A stretch of 64,000 bases of DNA from Saccharococcus thermophilus (GTDB lineage: Bacteria; Bacillota; Bacilli; Bacillales; Anoxybacillaceae). The stretch lies in the NCBI RefSeq assembly GCF_011761475.1, contig NZ_JAASRS010000001.1, positions 124,001-188,000 on the forward strand. The letters run 5' to 3'. The notes below the pieces were generated by a model. It had not been told where the DNA came from. It made no database searches and was given only the letters and a program-made list of their open reading frames with translations. Position numbers and translations under genes: made by a program. Below, piece after piece: positions 43,178 through 51,781 of this stretch. The stretch's first letter is position 1. The number at the start of each line of letters is the position of its first letter.

Positions 43178-45655
43178 TTATTGTGCTTTTTTTGTATACA
43201 TATAAGCCGGAATCGTCGCCCATTTCGGCGTATTATGTTTAATTTTCGCGACGACTACCGTCATATCATCGTCAATCCTTCCTGCACGGCTGCGAATCAC
43301 TTCTTCCATGATTAAATCCGCTACTTCCTGAGGGTCGTTCGTTTTTAATTCTGCAATTCTCCGTTTCATCCATACGTCGTGATTTTCCACATGCACCGGC
43401 CCTTCAAATACCCCGTCGCTCATCATAATCAATAAATCGCCTGCTTTTAATTGTTCACTGACAATTTCAAATTCTACTTCTTTAATAATGCCGATTGGCA
43501 AATTGCTTGCTTCAATTTTCATGACTTTATCGCCGCGTTTGACAAAACTCGGGGTGGAACCAATTTTTAAAAACTTCGTCACAGCGTCTTGCAAGTCGAT
43601 AATCGCTAAGTCGAGCGTCGAATACATATCTTCCGTCGTCCGTAAGGATAGGATGGAGTTAATCGACTTAATGGCGATCGATTCATCAATCCCTGTTTGT
43701 AAAATTTTTTGCAAAAGGCGCAGTGTCTCGTTGCTTTCGTTATGCGCCCTCTCTCCATTTCCCATGCCGTCGCTGATCGCAATCGCATACTTTCCACTTC
43801 CCAACTCAATCATCGAATAGCTGTCGCCCGACACCAGCCCGCCGCCTTTTGCCGCAAATGCCACGCCTGTTTCAACCACAAACGCTTTCGTCGAGCCAAA
43901 GGCCACCCGGCAGTAGCCATTCGGATATACCGCACATTCTTCCCGTTTGACAACGATCGTTTCTCCTAAAATATCCGATAGCATTGGCGCAATTAACTTT
44001 TCACATTCGCCACGGCCTTCGCAATACGGAATGCTCATTTCAATATCAATGTTTCCTTTTTCAAGGCTATAAATATCGACGTGGCCGACTTCGATTCCGA
44101 ATTCCTGCAAAGCATGGAAAATTTGTTCTTCCTGCAAATAATGATTTTCGCGCTCCTTCTGAATTTCCTTAGCAAAATCCTCCATTACCTGCGAAACCCC
44201 TGACAGCTGTTCAGCGACCAATTTTCTGCTTTCGTTGATTTGTTTCCGCAGTTTGCGATTCGCCTGATACACCATCACGTCTTTTTCAATGAGATCCACT
44301 ACTTTGCTGGCTTTGACGCAGTGGCGGTCCCATTCCCGCAATAGTTTGTGATTGTGTGGCAGCGTTTTCGCATCCGCTTCTAGCATAATTTGTTTCATAT
44401 ATTCATATGTTGTATCAAAGTTGTACGACCAGCACTGCTCTTTCTTAAAACAAGTTTGGCACGTTTTTTCGGTAATATCGCTTAAAAAGTAGTCAATCTC
44501 CCGTTCGCTATAATCGTCAGAAGCAGACAAGCCTCCTGCGGAAAAGCTGTTGGCCAGCGCCTGGAATACATTTGAAAATTGGGAAACTCGCTGTGCCGTC
44601 ACATCACGGATTTTTCGGACATATTGCTGCTGTTCATTCGTATATTCCACTGTGCCCGGAATATGTTTTGCGATTTTTTCCGTTATGGAGCGGGATGTCA
44701 AAGCAAAGAGAATCACGGCAAAACATGATTCCATAATCGTCGGCACAAGCTCCGCTTTGCCGTTCCCATACAGTCCAATTAACAATGTGGCAATCAGCAA
44801 TCCGAAAGACACGCCTGCTTTCTTTCCTTCTTTTAACAATCCTCCTAAAAGTCCGGCAAATGCCAGCAAACTCATTTCATATAAATTGCCGACATTCGCT
44901 AAACTTAAAATCAACCCCGTCACCACCCCCACGGTAGAACCGATCGTCGCTCCCGCCACAAACGCAAATAGCAACACAAGATAGCGCGACATCACATGTT
45001 CGAGCGAAAGTCCGTAAACCGTCCATCCGATCATTCCCGTTAGCATGGATGCCAGTAAAATGATTAACGAAATAATCTCTTCCGCCCTTAACGCATGTTT
45101 ATATTTACGCACCGTTAACAGCGGAATGCTTTGGATAAAAATAAGTGTTAACACCAATCCTAAACCAGCTTCCACCAACGCCATGGCGGCTTCGTATAAC
45201 GTTTTGTTTCCTAACCAATAATACGAAATAGCTAATTTTGTAGAAAAGGATAGACAAAAAACAACAAAAGGCACCAATTTTAACGACTCGCTAAAAAATT
45301 TCCGAATCCATGCATGGACAATGAGAAAACCAAACACTCCGGCAAATACAAATAACGTTGTATCAAACGATAAAGTAAGAGAACCCGCCAGCAATGCAAT
45401 AAACGCTAACGCAGCCTTATCGCGGCGCAACATATAAACAGCAGCGAAAAACGGTAAGGCAAACGGAGTTAGCTTTGACAGAATAAGAGCTCGTCCAAGC
45501 AAAAAGCCGATAATAATAAGAAGAAACCCCTTATGAATAAATAAGTGTCCTAGCCGCAATTTCACATGGCGCACCCAGCGCGACAACGCTGCCTGTGTGT
45601 CGTTAATAGACACTTCCGAAATTCGATTCATCAACCTTCTTTCTACTCTTTCCAT
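43178..45655 (-). CDS. spoIIE: Stage II sporulation protein E, PP2C phosphatase
   Basis: SpoIIE helps form the polar septum with FtsZ and dephosphorylates SpoIIAA to activate sigma-F in the forespore. The 825 residues (827 in B. subtilis) have about ten transmembrane segments between residues 35 and 330, a central regulatory region with cysteine pairs (CQTCFKKEQCW), and the PP2C domain from about 590, with AIAISDGMGNGERAHNES and LLIMMSDGVFEGPV carrying metal-binding aspartates. It is preceded by a Spo0A-type promoter. Confidence 0.97.
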   Translation of the reverse strand: MERVERRLMNRISEVSINDTQAALSRWVRHVKLRLGHLFIHKGFLLIIIGFLLGRALILSKLTPFALPFFAAVYMLRRDKAALAFIALLAGSLTLSFDTTLFVFAGVFGFLIVHAWIRKFFSESLKLVPFVVFCLSFSTKLAISYYWLGNKTLYEAAMALVEAGLGLVLTLIFIQSIPLLTVRKYKHALRAEEIISLIILLASMLTGMIGWTVYGLSLEHVMSRYLVLLFAFVAGATIGSTVGVVTGLILSLANVGNLYEMSLLAFAGLLGGLLKEGKKAGVSFGLLIATLLIGLYGNGKAELVPTIMESCFAVILFALTSRSITEKIAKHIPGTVEYTNEQQQYVRKIRDVTAQRVSQFSNVFQALANSFSAGGLSASDDYSEREIDYFLSDITEKTCQTCFKKEQCWSYNFDTTYEYMKQIMLEADAKTLPHNHKLLREWDRHCVKASKVVDLIEKDVMVYQANRKLRKQINESRKLVAEQLSGVSQVMEDFAKEIQKERENHYLQEEQIFHALQEFGIEVGHVDIYSLEKGNIDIEMSIPYCEGRGECEKLIAPMLSDILGETIVVKREECAVYPNGYCRVAFGSTKAFVVETGVAFAAKGGGLVSGDSYSMIELGSGKYAIAISDGMGNGERAHNESNETLRLLQKILQTGIDESIAIKSINSILSLRTTEDMYSTLDLAIIDLQDAVTKFLKIGSTPSFVKRGDKVMKIEASNLPIGIIKEVEFEIVSEQLKAGDLLIMMSDGVFEGPVHVENHDVWMKRRIAELKTNDPQEVADLIMEEVIRSRAGRIDDDMTVVVAKIKHNTPKWATIPAYMYTKKAQ

Positions 45656-45688
45656 TCCGATCCTCTCCTTTGCTTTTCTCTTAACCCT

Positions 45689-45721
45689 ATTATATATTTT
45701 GAATTATCAAAAATTTGTCAA
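45689..45721 (-). promoter_or_regulatory. Spo0A-activated sigmaA promoter of spoIIE (21-nt spacer)
   Basis: TTGACA and TATAAT on the minus strand are separated by 21 nt rather than 17. This extended spacing is the hallmark of B. subtilis spoIIE and spoIIG promoters, which need Spo0A~P. The TATAAT is about 33 nt before the ATG. Confidence 0.85.
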
Positions 45722-45722
45722 A
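45714..45722. promoter_or_regulatory. Spo0A box overlapping the spoIIE -35 element
   Basis: TTTGTCAAA on the plus strand fits the 0A-box consensus TTTGTCRAA exactly and overlaps the -35 hexamer. A second weaker match (TGCGTCGAA on the minus strand, 45747-45755) lies about 25 bp upstream. Confidence 0.75.
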
Positions 45723-45803
45723 AAAAGAAAAGCAAGAAAAAAAACGTTCGACGCAATTCTTGCTAACACGTCATAAATTCACAAATTCGTTCAAAAAAAC
45801 GCA

Positions 45804-45849
45804 AATAAAAAAACGAGGATGCTTCTCGATCGAGAAACATCCTCGTTTT
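45804..45849 (-). terminator. Terminator of the tRNA-Met/tRNA-Glu unit
   Basis: Twelve-base-pair stem AAACGAGGATG with CATCCTCGTTT, extended by CTCGATCGAG inside, followed by TTTTTTTATTTG on the minus strand, right after tRNA-Glu. Confidence 0.92.
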
Positions 45850-45854
45850 CATAG

Positions 45855-45926
45855 TGACCCGTACGGGATTCGAACCCGTGTTACCGCCGTGAAAGGGCGG
45901 TGTCTTAACCACTTGACCAACGGGCC
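45855..45926 (-). tRNA. tRNA-Glu (TTC)
   Basis: 72-nt cloverleaf, acceptor GGCCCGT/ACGGGTC, anticodon TTC within CCGCCCTTTCACGGCGG; CCA is not encoded. Second of the pair between yabR and spoIIE, as in B. subtilis. Confidence 0.95.
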
Positions 45927-45932
45927 TTATGA

Positions 45933-46009
45933 TGGTGGCGGCGGAGGGAGTCGAACCCTCGACCTCACGGGTATGAACCGTACGCTCTAGCCAGCTGAGC
46001 TACACCGCC
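45933..46009 (-). tRNA. tRNA-Met (CAT)
   Basis: 77 nt with encoded CCA, acceptor GGCGGTG/CGCCGCC, anticodon CAT in TACGGTTCATACCCGTGA. Elongator versus initiator was not resolved, but the paired first base (G-C) argues for the elongator or an Ile-lysidine type. Confidence 0.93.
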
Positions 46010-46026
46010 ACGCAACAACATTTAAT

Positions 46027-46056
46027 ATAATAATGGATCAAATATATCATTGTCAA
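46027..46056 (-). promoter_or_regulatory. Promoter of the tRNA-Met/tRNA-Glu unit
   Basis: TTGACA, an 18-nt spacer and TATTAT on the minus strand, with the -10 element 18 nt before tRNA-Met. Confidence 0.72.
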
Positions 46057-46064
46057 TAGGTTCT

Positions 46065-46223
46065 TCATCTAGATCGAATTGGTGAAATTTTCCTTCGGAG
46101 CAACGAAAATAGAGAAGACGACATTATATTGATGTTTCGTATTCCGCGCTTTGTATCCAAGGGTCTGATGAAATTCTTATGCGTCAAGTTAAACTTATAT
46201 CGTAGCAAACCTTCTTCCATCAT
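46065..46223 (-). other. Possible 52-codon ORF in the yabR-tRNA gap; otherwise unexplained
   Basis: The 340-nt gap between tRNA-Met and yabR contains the tRNA promoter, the yabR terminator and about 200 nt without clear function. In it a minus-strand frame from ATG 46223 encodes MMEEGLLRYKFNLTHKNF and ends in KISPIRSR, rich in Arg and Lys. AGGAAC lies close before the ATG. I do not recognise the product; it may be a decayed gene or mobile-element fragment, or chance. Confidence 0.2.
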
Positions 46224-46265
46224 GTTCCTGGGCAGATGAAATACGACGCCCCTTATCGAAAAGCC

Positions 46266-46303
46266 AAAACAAGAAAAGCACCCACCAAAAAATGGATGCT
46301 TTT
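46266..46303 (-). terminator. Terminator after yabR
   Basis: AAAAGCATCC pairs with GGGTGCTTTT (two wobbles) around a T-rich loop, followed by CTTGTTTTGG on the minus strand, 47 nt after the yabR stop. Confidence 0.7.
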
Positions 46304-46349
46304 TATCCGTTATTCCACGATCTTACCCTGTCATACATTCAGCAGCAAG

Positions 46350-46748
46350 TTACCCACGTCTCGCTCCACGACCTCCCCGCTTCGACTCCATATGACGTCT
46401 CAGCGACGCCAAACGGTCTTCGCTTTCTTTTAGGAAACGGTTGATTTTTTGTTCCAAGCTCTCCGCTGCGGCTCGGTCGTTTGTTTTATGGCGTGGACGC
46501 TGTGAAGGCGGCGTATCTTTTGCTTTTTTAATCGACAAACCGATTTTTCCGTCTTTCTCTACATTAATTACTTTAACATAAACGATATCTCCGACCTTCA
46601 GATGATCGTGAATATCTTTTACGTAATTATCTGCTACCTCACTAATATGAACTAGCCCAGTAACACCTTCTGGCAGCTCCACAAACGCCCCGAATTTCGT
46701 AATCCCTGTTACTTTGCCTTGTAACTTGCTGCCTACTTCAATTGACAT
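46350..46748 (-). CDS. yabR: S1-domain RNA-binding protein YabR (general stress protein 13-like)
   Basis: Small cytoplasmic protein with one S1 domain at about residues 5-73 (SKLQGKVTGITKFGAFVELPEGVTGLVHISEVADNYVKD, split by family strands) and a basic C-terminal tail ending SKRGGRGARRG. The S1 fold binds RNA; the partner is unknown. Located after divIC as in B. subtilis. Confidence 0.9.
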   Translation of the reverse strand: MSIEVGSKLQGKVTGITKFGAFVELPEGVTGLVHISEVADNYVKDIHDHLKVGDIVYVKVINVEKDGKIGLSIKKAKDTPPSQRPRHKTNDRAAAESLEQKINRFLKESEDRLASLRRHMESKRGGRGARRG

Positions 46749-46866
46749 AAAAAAAGTGCTCCTCCTTAAAGAACTTTAAAAATTATTTTCTTTCATTATA
46801 ACGAATGCAAAAAACAAGTGTCAATAAGGCGGATGCCCGTATTCGCCGGATGGCGCAAGATAAAAA

Positions 46867-47238
46867 TTACTTTTCCGGAGTGACGAAAATAATCTCCCCA
46901 TTTTTGGATAAATAATATTTTTTTCGCGCCAATTCCGCGATGTATCCATCGTCATGCAGCTTTTTAATTTCCTCTTTCAGCTGCTTCTTTTGTTTTTCCA
47001 GCTTGTCTAACTTTTGCTCAAGCTGCTTTTTGCTGGCTAAATTCGCTTCAATATCTTTCGTTTGCGAATGCATCGTATAAACAAACATCGAAGAGATTAG
47101 CGCTAAAATAGTTCCAAAAAAAGTAAAGCGGACGACGGCGATTCGCCGCCTTTTTGACGCCTTCTTCTTTTTCTCCTCCTGCGCTGATACGTATGAAGAT
47201 TGTAATTTTGTCACATTCGTTTTGTGCGGTACACTCAT
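46867..47238 (-). CDS. divIC: Cell division protein DivIC
   Basis: Bitopic divisome protein that works with FtsL and DivIB in septal peptidoglycan synthesis. The 123 residues have a basic cytoplasmic N-terminus (EEKKKKASKRRR), a transmembrane segment at about 34-54 and an extracellular coiled coil (LEQKLDKLEKQKKQLKEEIKKL), ending YYLSKNGEIIFVTPEK. It follows yabQ by 18 nt. Confidence 0.95.
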   Translation of the reverse strand: MSVPHKTNVTKLQSSYVSAQEEKKKKASKRRRIAVVRFTFFGTILALISSMFVYTMHSQTKDIEANLASKKQLEQKLDKLEKQKKQLKEEIKKLHDDGYIAELARKKYYLSKNGEIIFVTPEK

Positions 47239-47256
47239 TATTCTGCACCTCTGCTT

Positions 47257-47889
47257 TTACTTTTGCCATTTTGATATCCATGTTCTAATCCTATCTTTCA
47301 TATTCTTCATCTGGCGAATAATTCCTGTTAGATAGGCAAAAATTTTTGTGCATATCCTTTGCCAACGTGGCGGAGTGATCTTCCAAATGATCAAGGCCAT
47401 CCAGCGAAACGGGGCAAACAAAAGCCTTGCCAGTTGATGCAAAATACGAAGGGACAGACGAAAAAGGGAAAGGAGCATTTTCCCTATAAACAGTATAAGA
47501 GCCAATAATATTTGCAAAAGCAGTTGGATGGGACGAATGATAACATAACGGCATAGTTGGACAAAAAATTGGTACAGCCTCGTTACAAACCAAATCAGCC
47601 ATTCTAGCACTTTTAAATAGATCTTGCGAAACAAACTTTGATAAGCGGCATAACCGCATAAAATCGCCAAGAAAATATAAAAGCGCAGCTCGCCTTGATT
47701 GACGAGCAGTAACACGTAGAAAATGATTAAACTTTGAACGATCCAAAATAAAATATCATTGATAAACACAATCCAATGGGAGCGATCCTGTCGCTGCAAA
47801 AAACGGTTATACGTATCCAATGCGACGCCAAGCCAGCCTCCCATTCCGATCATCGCCAGCATGGTCGCCAACTGTGTCGTTAGGCTCAT
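47257..47889 (-). CDS. yabQ: Spore cortex protein YabQ
   Basis: Membrane protein needed for spore cortex formation and localised to the mother-cell side. The 210 residues contain about four or five hydrophobic segments, including LATMLAMIGMGGWLGVAL, IVQSLIIFYVLLLV and LLLQILLALILFIGKMLL. The ATG overlaps the yabP stop by 4 nt. Family role is from B. subtilis. Confidence 0.9.
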   Translation of the reverse strand: MSLTTQLATMLAMIGMGGWLGVALDTYNRFLQRQDRSHWIVFINDILFWIVQSLIIFYVLLLVNQGELRFYIFLAILCGYAAYQSLFRKIYLKVLEWLIWFVTRLYQFFVQLCRYVIIRPIQLLLQILLALILFIGKMLLSLFRLSLRILHQLARLLFAPFRWMALIIWKITPPRWQRICTKIFAYLTGIIRQMKNMKDRIRTWISKWQK

Positions 47890-48191
47890 TTGAACAACTT
47901 GCTAAAGAATCCTTTAGCCTTCTCCTGATGGTCGTCTAAATAAACGAGATCAAAAATTCTTCCCTTGATCGAAACGACACCTCTATCGACATCTAAATTT
48001 TTCATTTGTAAATTTTGTCCGCGAATCGATAAAAATCCCATTACCGTTTCGAGCAAAAATTCCTCATTATCAAAGCTTTCCACCTGTTTGACCCCAGTAA
48101 TATCAAGGAGACGTCTTCCACGCATAATCACATCGTGTTCTTGGACAGGACCTTTATTTGTATTTCCACCAAAATCATAATGTTGGCTCAT
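47886..48191 (-). CDS. yabP: Spore protein YabP
   Basis: Short sporulation protein of the YabP/YqfC family, required for cortex formation along with YabQ. I start at the ATG at 48191 (MSQHYDFGG), which has GGGGG eight bases upstream; the frame is open for 25 more codons without support. The 101 residues contain RRLLDITGVKQVESFDNEEFLLETVMGFLSIRGQNL split over the family core. First gene of a yabPQ-divIC unit. Confidence 0.92.
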   Translation of the reverse strand: MSQHYDFGGNTNKGPVQEHDVIMRGRRLLDITGVKQVESFDNEEFLLETVMGFLSIRGQNLQMKNLDVDRGVVSIKGRIFDLVYLDDHQEKAKGFFSKLFK

Positions 48192-48312
48192 CTTCATCCC
48201 CCGCATTCCTATTAAAATCAAGTCAAAGACAGAAACATTTTTTTCCCAACCTAACGTTGGTACCATATGTATGAATGCGGGAGCCGTTTTAGAACAAGCC
48301 TATCTGCATAAA

Positions 48313-48597
48313 TTAGATTTCTTCATCATCCTCTATTTCCGGAGCGATTCGCTCTTCGCGGATCACTTCATATAAATTGGCCGCCTCGTCTTTTTTCGTC
48401 GTTTCTTTTAAATCAATCACCCTTACTGTGAGCCGTTTTTGCCCAAATTGAATCGTTAATTCATCCCCTATTTTTACCGTGGAACTTGCCTTCGCCACGG
48501 CGCCATTAATCGTAATCCGCCCTTGATCGGCTACTTCCTTTGCGAGTGTGCGGCGCTTGATCAGACGGGAAACTTTTAAAAATTTATCTAAACGCAT
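48313..48597 (-). CDS. rlbA: RNA-binding S4-domain protein RlbA (YabO)
   Basis: Homologue of Hsp15-type S4 proteins, which bind stalled 50S subunits. The 94 residues have the S4 core MRLDKFLKVSRLIKRRTLAKEVADQGRI split at the N-terminus and an acidic tail (APEIEDDEEI). It lies 17 nt after mazG. The ribosome role is inferred from the family. Confidence 0.9.
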   Translation of the reverse strand: MRLDKFLKVSRLIKRRTLAKEVADQGRITINGAVAKASSTVKIGDELTIQFGQKRLTVRVIDLKETTKKDEAANLYEVIREERIAPEIEDDEEI

Positions 48598-48613
48598 GTT
48601 CTATCTCTCCCTT

Positions 48614-50080
48614 TTATAATCCTTTTTCTTTTGCTTCTTCCCAAAAACGGTCCAGTTCGGCAAGGGAAAATGATGTCATCGCCCTGCCGCTTTTTCTCAC
48701 CTGCTCCTCTATATAAGAGAAACGCCGATAAAATTTTTGGTTCACCATATGCAGCGCTTCCTCTGGGTTAATATCGTAATAGCGTGCAACATTAATGAGC
48801 GCAAATAAAATATCGCCAAACTCGCTGATGAGCTGAGAACGATGATGCGGTTTTGCTGCTTCTTGCTGAAATTCAGCTATTTCCTCGGCAACTTTCTCCC
48901 ACATCGGCTCGACATCGTCCCAATCAAATCCTACTTTTGCCGCTTTTTTCTGCAACTCATACGCTTTTAACGTACTCGGCAGACTTTTTGGAACATCCGC
49001 AAGCAACGAAACGGGCTCATCTTTTGCTTCTTTTTCCTTCTCTTTAATTCGCTGCCAATTTTCCACGACCTGTTCGGCATTTTCCACTGTAACGTCGCCA
49101 AATACGTGCGGATGGCGGCGAATCATCTTTTCCGTAATTCCGCGGATGACGTCATTAATGGAAAACATTCCTTCGTCTTCGCCGATTTGCGCATGCAGCA
49201 TCACCTGCAACAACACATCGCCGAGTTCTTCGATCATATGATCATCGTCATGGTCGTCGATCGCCTCAAACAGTTCATATGTTTCTTCGAGCAAATATCG
49301 CTTTAGCGAGGCATGAGTTTGTTTTCGGTCCCACGGACAGCCGTTCGGTCCTCTTAATGTGGCAATAACGCGCCGCAACGTTTCAAAACGGTGATAAAGC
49401 AGTTTCTCATCACGGACAGGTGGAACATAAACGCTCGTTAAATTGTTCAATGTCGTCACACGGTCCAGCTCATATAGCGGAACCTCCGTCACTCTCTCCT
49501 CTTTGCTTCCCGCTGCCGTTACGATATAGACGGGATAATCGTCGGGAAGTTGTTCCATTAGCGTCAATTTCACTTCCGATGCGATAAACGAATCATATAC
49601 TTGGCAAAAAATCGTATGCTTTGTTAATGACCATTCGTCCCCTTGAAATGAGGTAGCATCTATCAGCTGAAATCCTTCAATGGGATCGATTTTTAACGCG
49701 GTAAACAGCGCATCGAGAAAGCTTTGTCCACCCTCAATGACAACGCGACATTCGTTGCGACGCGCAGCTTCTAACAAAAGCTGGACCGTTTTTTCTGCCG
49801 CCAGCGGATGACCAGGAACGGCATAAAAGATGTCACTTTTTTTCGCTTGTTCCAATAAAATTGCTGTAATTTCCTGATATACCTCTTCAAATTGTCCATG
49901 TTTTTCGTAAACAAAGTCAAAGGCAGTAAATGATATTCCTTCTTCTTCCAGATCTTTGACAACAGGATGCTCCTTTGTCCGCAGAAAAAGCGGAGAAGCC
50001 ATTTTTAACTTGCGGTATACCCCTAACGGCAATTGCTCGATATCCCCGGCGCCTAAACCGAAAATATAAATCGTATTCAT
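48614..50080 (-). CDS. mazG: YabN: tetrapyrrole methylase-like domain fused to MazG NTP pyrophosphohydrolase
   Basis: The 488 residues combine a SAM-dependent methylase-like domain (IYIFGLGAGDIEQLPLGVYRKL and YAVPGHPLAAE in the first 220 residues) with a MazG housecleaning domain from about 235 (LRGPNGCPWDRKQTHASLKRYL, EETYELFEAIDD, EELGDVLLQVMLHA) and a second partial MazG repeat (ISEFGDILFALINVARY). The fusion is the usual Bacillus form. It overlaps spoVB by 4 nt. Confidence 0.93.
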   Translation of the reverse strand: MNTIYIFGLGAGDIEQLPLGVYRKLKMASPLFLRTKEHPVVKDLEEEGISFTAFDFVYEKHGQFEEVYQEITAILLEQAKKSDIFYAVPGHPLAAEKTVQLLLEAARRNECRVVIEGGQSFLDALFTALKIDPIEGFQLIDATSFQGDEWSLTKHTIFCQVYDSFIASEVKLTLMEQLPDDYPVYIVTAAGSKEERVTEVPLYELDRVTTLNNLTSVYVPPVRDEKLLYHRFETLRRVIATLRGPNGCPWDRKQTHASLKRYLLEETYELFEAIDDHDDDHMIEELGDVLLQVMLHAQIGEDEGMFSINDVIRGITEKMIRRHPHVFGDVTVENAEQVVENWQRIKEKEKEAKDEPVSLLADVPKSLPSTLKAYELQKKAAKVGFDWDDVEPMWEKVAEEIAEFQQEAAKPHHRSQLISEFGDILFALINVARYYDINPEEALHMVNQKFYRRFSYIEEQVRKSGRAMTSFSLAELDRFWEEAKEKGL

Positions 50081-51669
50081 TTTCCATCACCTATTCCTAA
50101 TAATACACGTAGTTTGTTTGAAAACGGAAGAAAGGATAATTCTTGCTCGGAAAACACATTTCCTTTGATAACGACCGTCACATATATCACCGCCCCAAGC
50201 AAAACTCCGCCTAGCGCTTCACCAACTGCAAACAGGCGGCCGGTACCCCATCTCTCCGCCAAAAGCATATATAGCTGTAATACAATCACCATCGCTGAAG
50301 CCGCTTTTGCAACAGAATATATATACGTTTTCTTCGGAACATAAAAAGGCAGTTTTTGGCGCAATGCGACGTATAAAAAGCAAGCCATCGCTGCATAAGA
50401 CATCGTCGTTCCTATGGCAGCGCCAATCATCCCTAGTACAGGAACGAGCAGATAATTTAAAGCGCTTTTCACTGCCACCGCTACGAACACGCCGACTACG
50501 GCAACCCATTCATATCCCATTCCTTGCAATAGCGCTGAAAGCGTAAGCGCTAATGTCGTAAAGAAAACAGAAGCCATCAAAATCGCGAGAGAAAGCGAAC
50601 CAAGGTCATTTTTAAATAGCATAATATTGATCGGGCGAATGAGACAAATTAATCCTAAAGAAGCGCCTAGTCCGAGCACCAATGCAATGCGCAGCGATAG
50701 ATCGATTTTTTCGTAAAGAAATTGTTCGTTGCGACGTTTTTTCGCTCCGGAAATAAGTGGAACAAGCGCCAACGAAAAAGAAGTCGCTACTACCGTACCC
50801 ATCTGAATCAGAGGCTGGCCGCGGTCGTAAATTCCTTTTAATAGTTTGACGTGTTCCATGCTTTCCCCGCCTCGTTGGCTAAGCAACGATAATAATAAAA
50901 ACGAGTCTACCAGTGGAATAAGCGTTAACACCATATTGGTGACACAAATAATGATTCCTTTAATAAATAAATACGATATAATGCGCTTTGTTTCGGCACG
51001 GTTTGTTTTTATACGTATTCTTCCTCTATTTTCCCTTCTTATCCAAAACACCGTCAATAGAAGAAGCGCAGTCAATCCTCCCGCTAACGTGCCGGCCATC
51101 GCAGCCGTCCCACACGTATAGACATCATATCCGCTTTTTATAAACCAATACGACAAAAAAAGGATGCCCGACACACGGACAAACTGCTCTCCGACTTGAG
51201 AAACCGCAGTCGGCACCATCTTGTTATGCCCTTGAAAATAGCCGCGCAGCAACGCGACAAACGGAAATAACAAAAAGGAAATAGAAAGAAGGCGAATGGA
51301 CGGAGCGAGTTTGCCATCGCCCATCCATATTGCAAGCTGCGCCGCCCCTATATAGAGAACGGCAAAAATAAACAATCCAAGCGAGCATAAAAACAACAGC
51401 GAAACTTGCAAAACGGATGCAATTCCTGTTCGATCACGCTCCGCGATCCGCTCTGCGATGAGCTTAGAAATGACGATCGGATATCCATACAATGAAAGCG
51501 ACATGGCGATGCCGTAAATCGGATATACTTGCTGGTAAATATAAAAACCGACGTCTCCGACGATATTTTGATACGGAATACGATAAAAAGCACTGAATAG
51601 TTTTGTCACAAAGGCGGCGATCGTTAAAACGACCGTCCCTCTCCACATGCTCCCTTCTTGCGGTTTCAT
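50077..51669 (-). CDS. spoVB: Polysaccharide transport protein of the SpoVB/YabM (MATE/MOP flippase) family
   Basis: Integral membrane protein of 530 residues with about 14 hydrophobic segments, starting with VVLTIAAFVTKLFSAFYRIPYQNIVGDVG, the MOP-type N-terminus. It occupies the yabM position between spoVT and yabN; SpoVB-type proteins flip lipid-linked precursors. Since spoVB proper lies elsewhere in B. subtilis and this locus is yabM, the symbol reflects family membership and the exact substrate is unknown. Confidence 0.8.
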   Translation of the reverse strand: MKPQEGSMWRGTVVLTIAAFVTKLFSAFYRIPYQNIVGDVGFYIYQQVYPIYGIAMSLSLYGYPIVISKLIAERIAERDRTGIASVLQVSLLFLCSLGLFIFAVLYIGAAQLAIWMGDGKLAPSIRLLSISFLLFPFVALLRGYFQGHNKMVPTAVSQVGEQFVRVSGILFLSYWFIKSGYDVYTCGTAAMAGTLAGGLTALLLLTVFWIRRENRGRIRIKTNRAETKRIISYLFIKGIIICVTNMVLTLIPLVDSFLLLSLLSQRGGESMEHVKLLKGIYDRGQPLIQMGTVVATSFSLALVPLISGAKKRRNEQFLYEKIDLSLRIALVLGLGASLGLICLIRPINIMLFKNDLGSLSLAILMASVFFTTLALTLSALLQGMGYEWVAVVGVFVAVAVKSALNYLLVPVLGMIGAAIGTTMSYAAMACFLYVALRQKLPFYVPKKTYIYSVAKAASAMVIVLQLYMLLAERWGTGRLFAVGEALGGVLLGAVIYVTVVIKGNVFSEQELSFLPFSNKLRVLLGIGDGK

Positions 51670-51728
51670 CGTGTTTCTCCTTCCGCACGCATAACTTCAT
51701 AAATCCAGTAACGATTGCTATTATAGCG

Positions 51729-51762
51729 CAAAAGAAAAAGGCAGCATAGCACGCTACCTTTT
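51729..51762 (-). terminator. Terminator after spoVT
   Basis: AAAAGGTAGC pairs with GCTGCCTTTT around a short loop, followed by TTCTTTT on the minus strand, 20 nt after the spoVT stop. Confidence 0.8.
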
Positions 51763-51781
51763 CTGTTCGATCATGGGACTG

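Noticed and set aside
46236-46433. A 65-codon plus-strand ORF near yabR
   Set aside because: It runs antisense through the yabR terminator and the yabR 3' end; no ribosome-binding site or recognisable product.
48192-48312. Sigma-E promoter for yabP
   Set aside because: CATACATA resembles a sigma-E -10 element, but no acceptable -35 element is found at the right distance.
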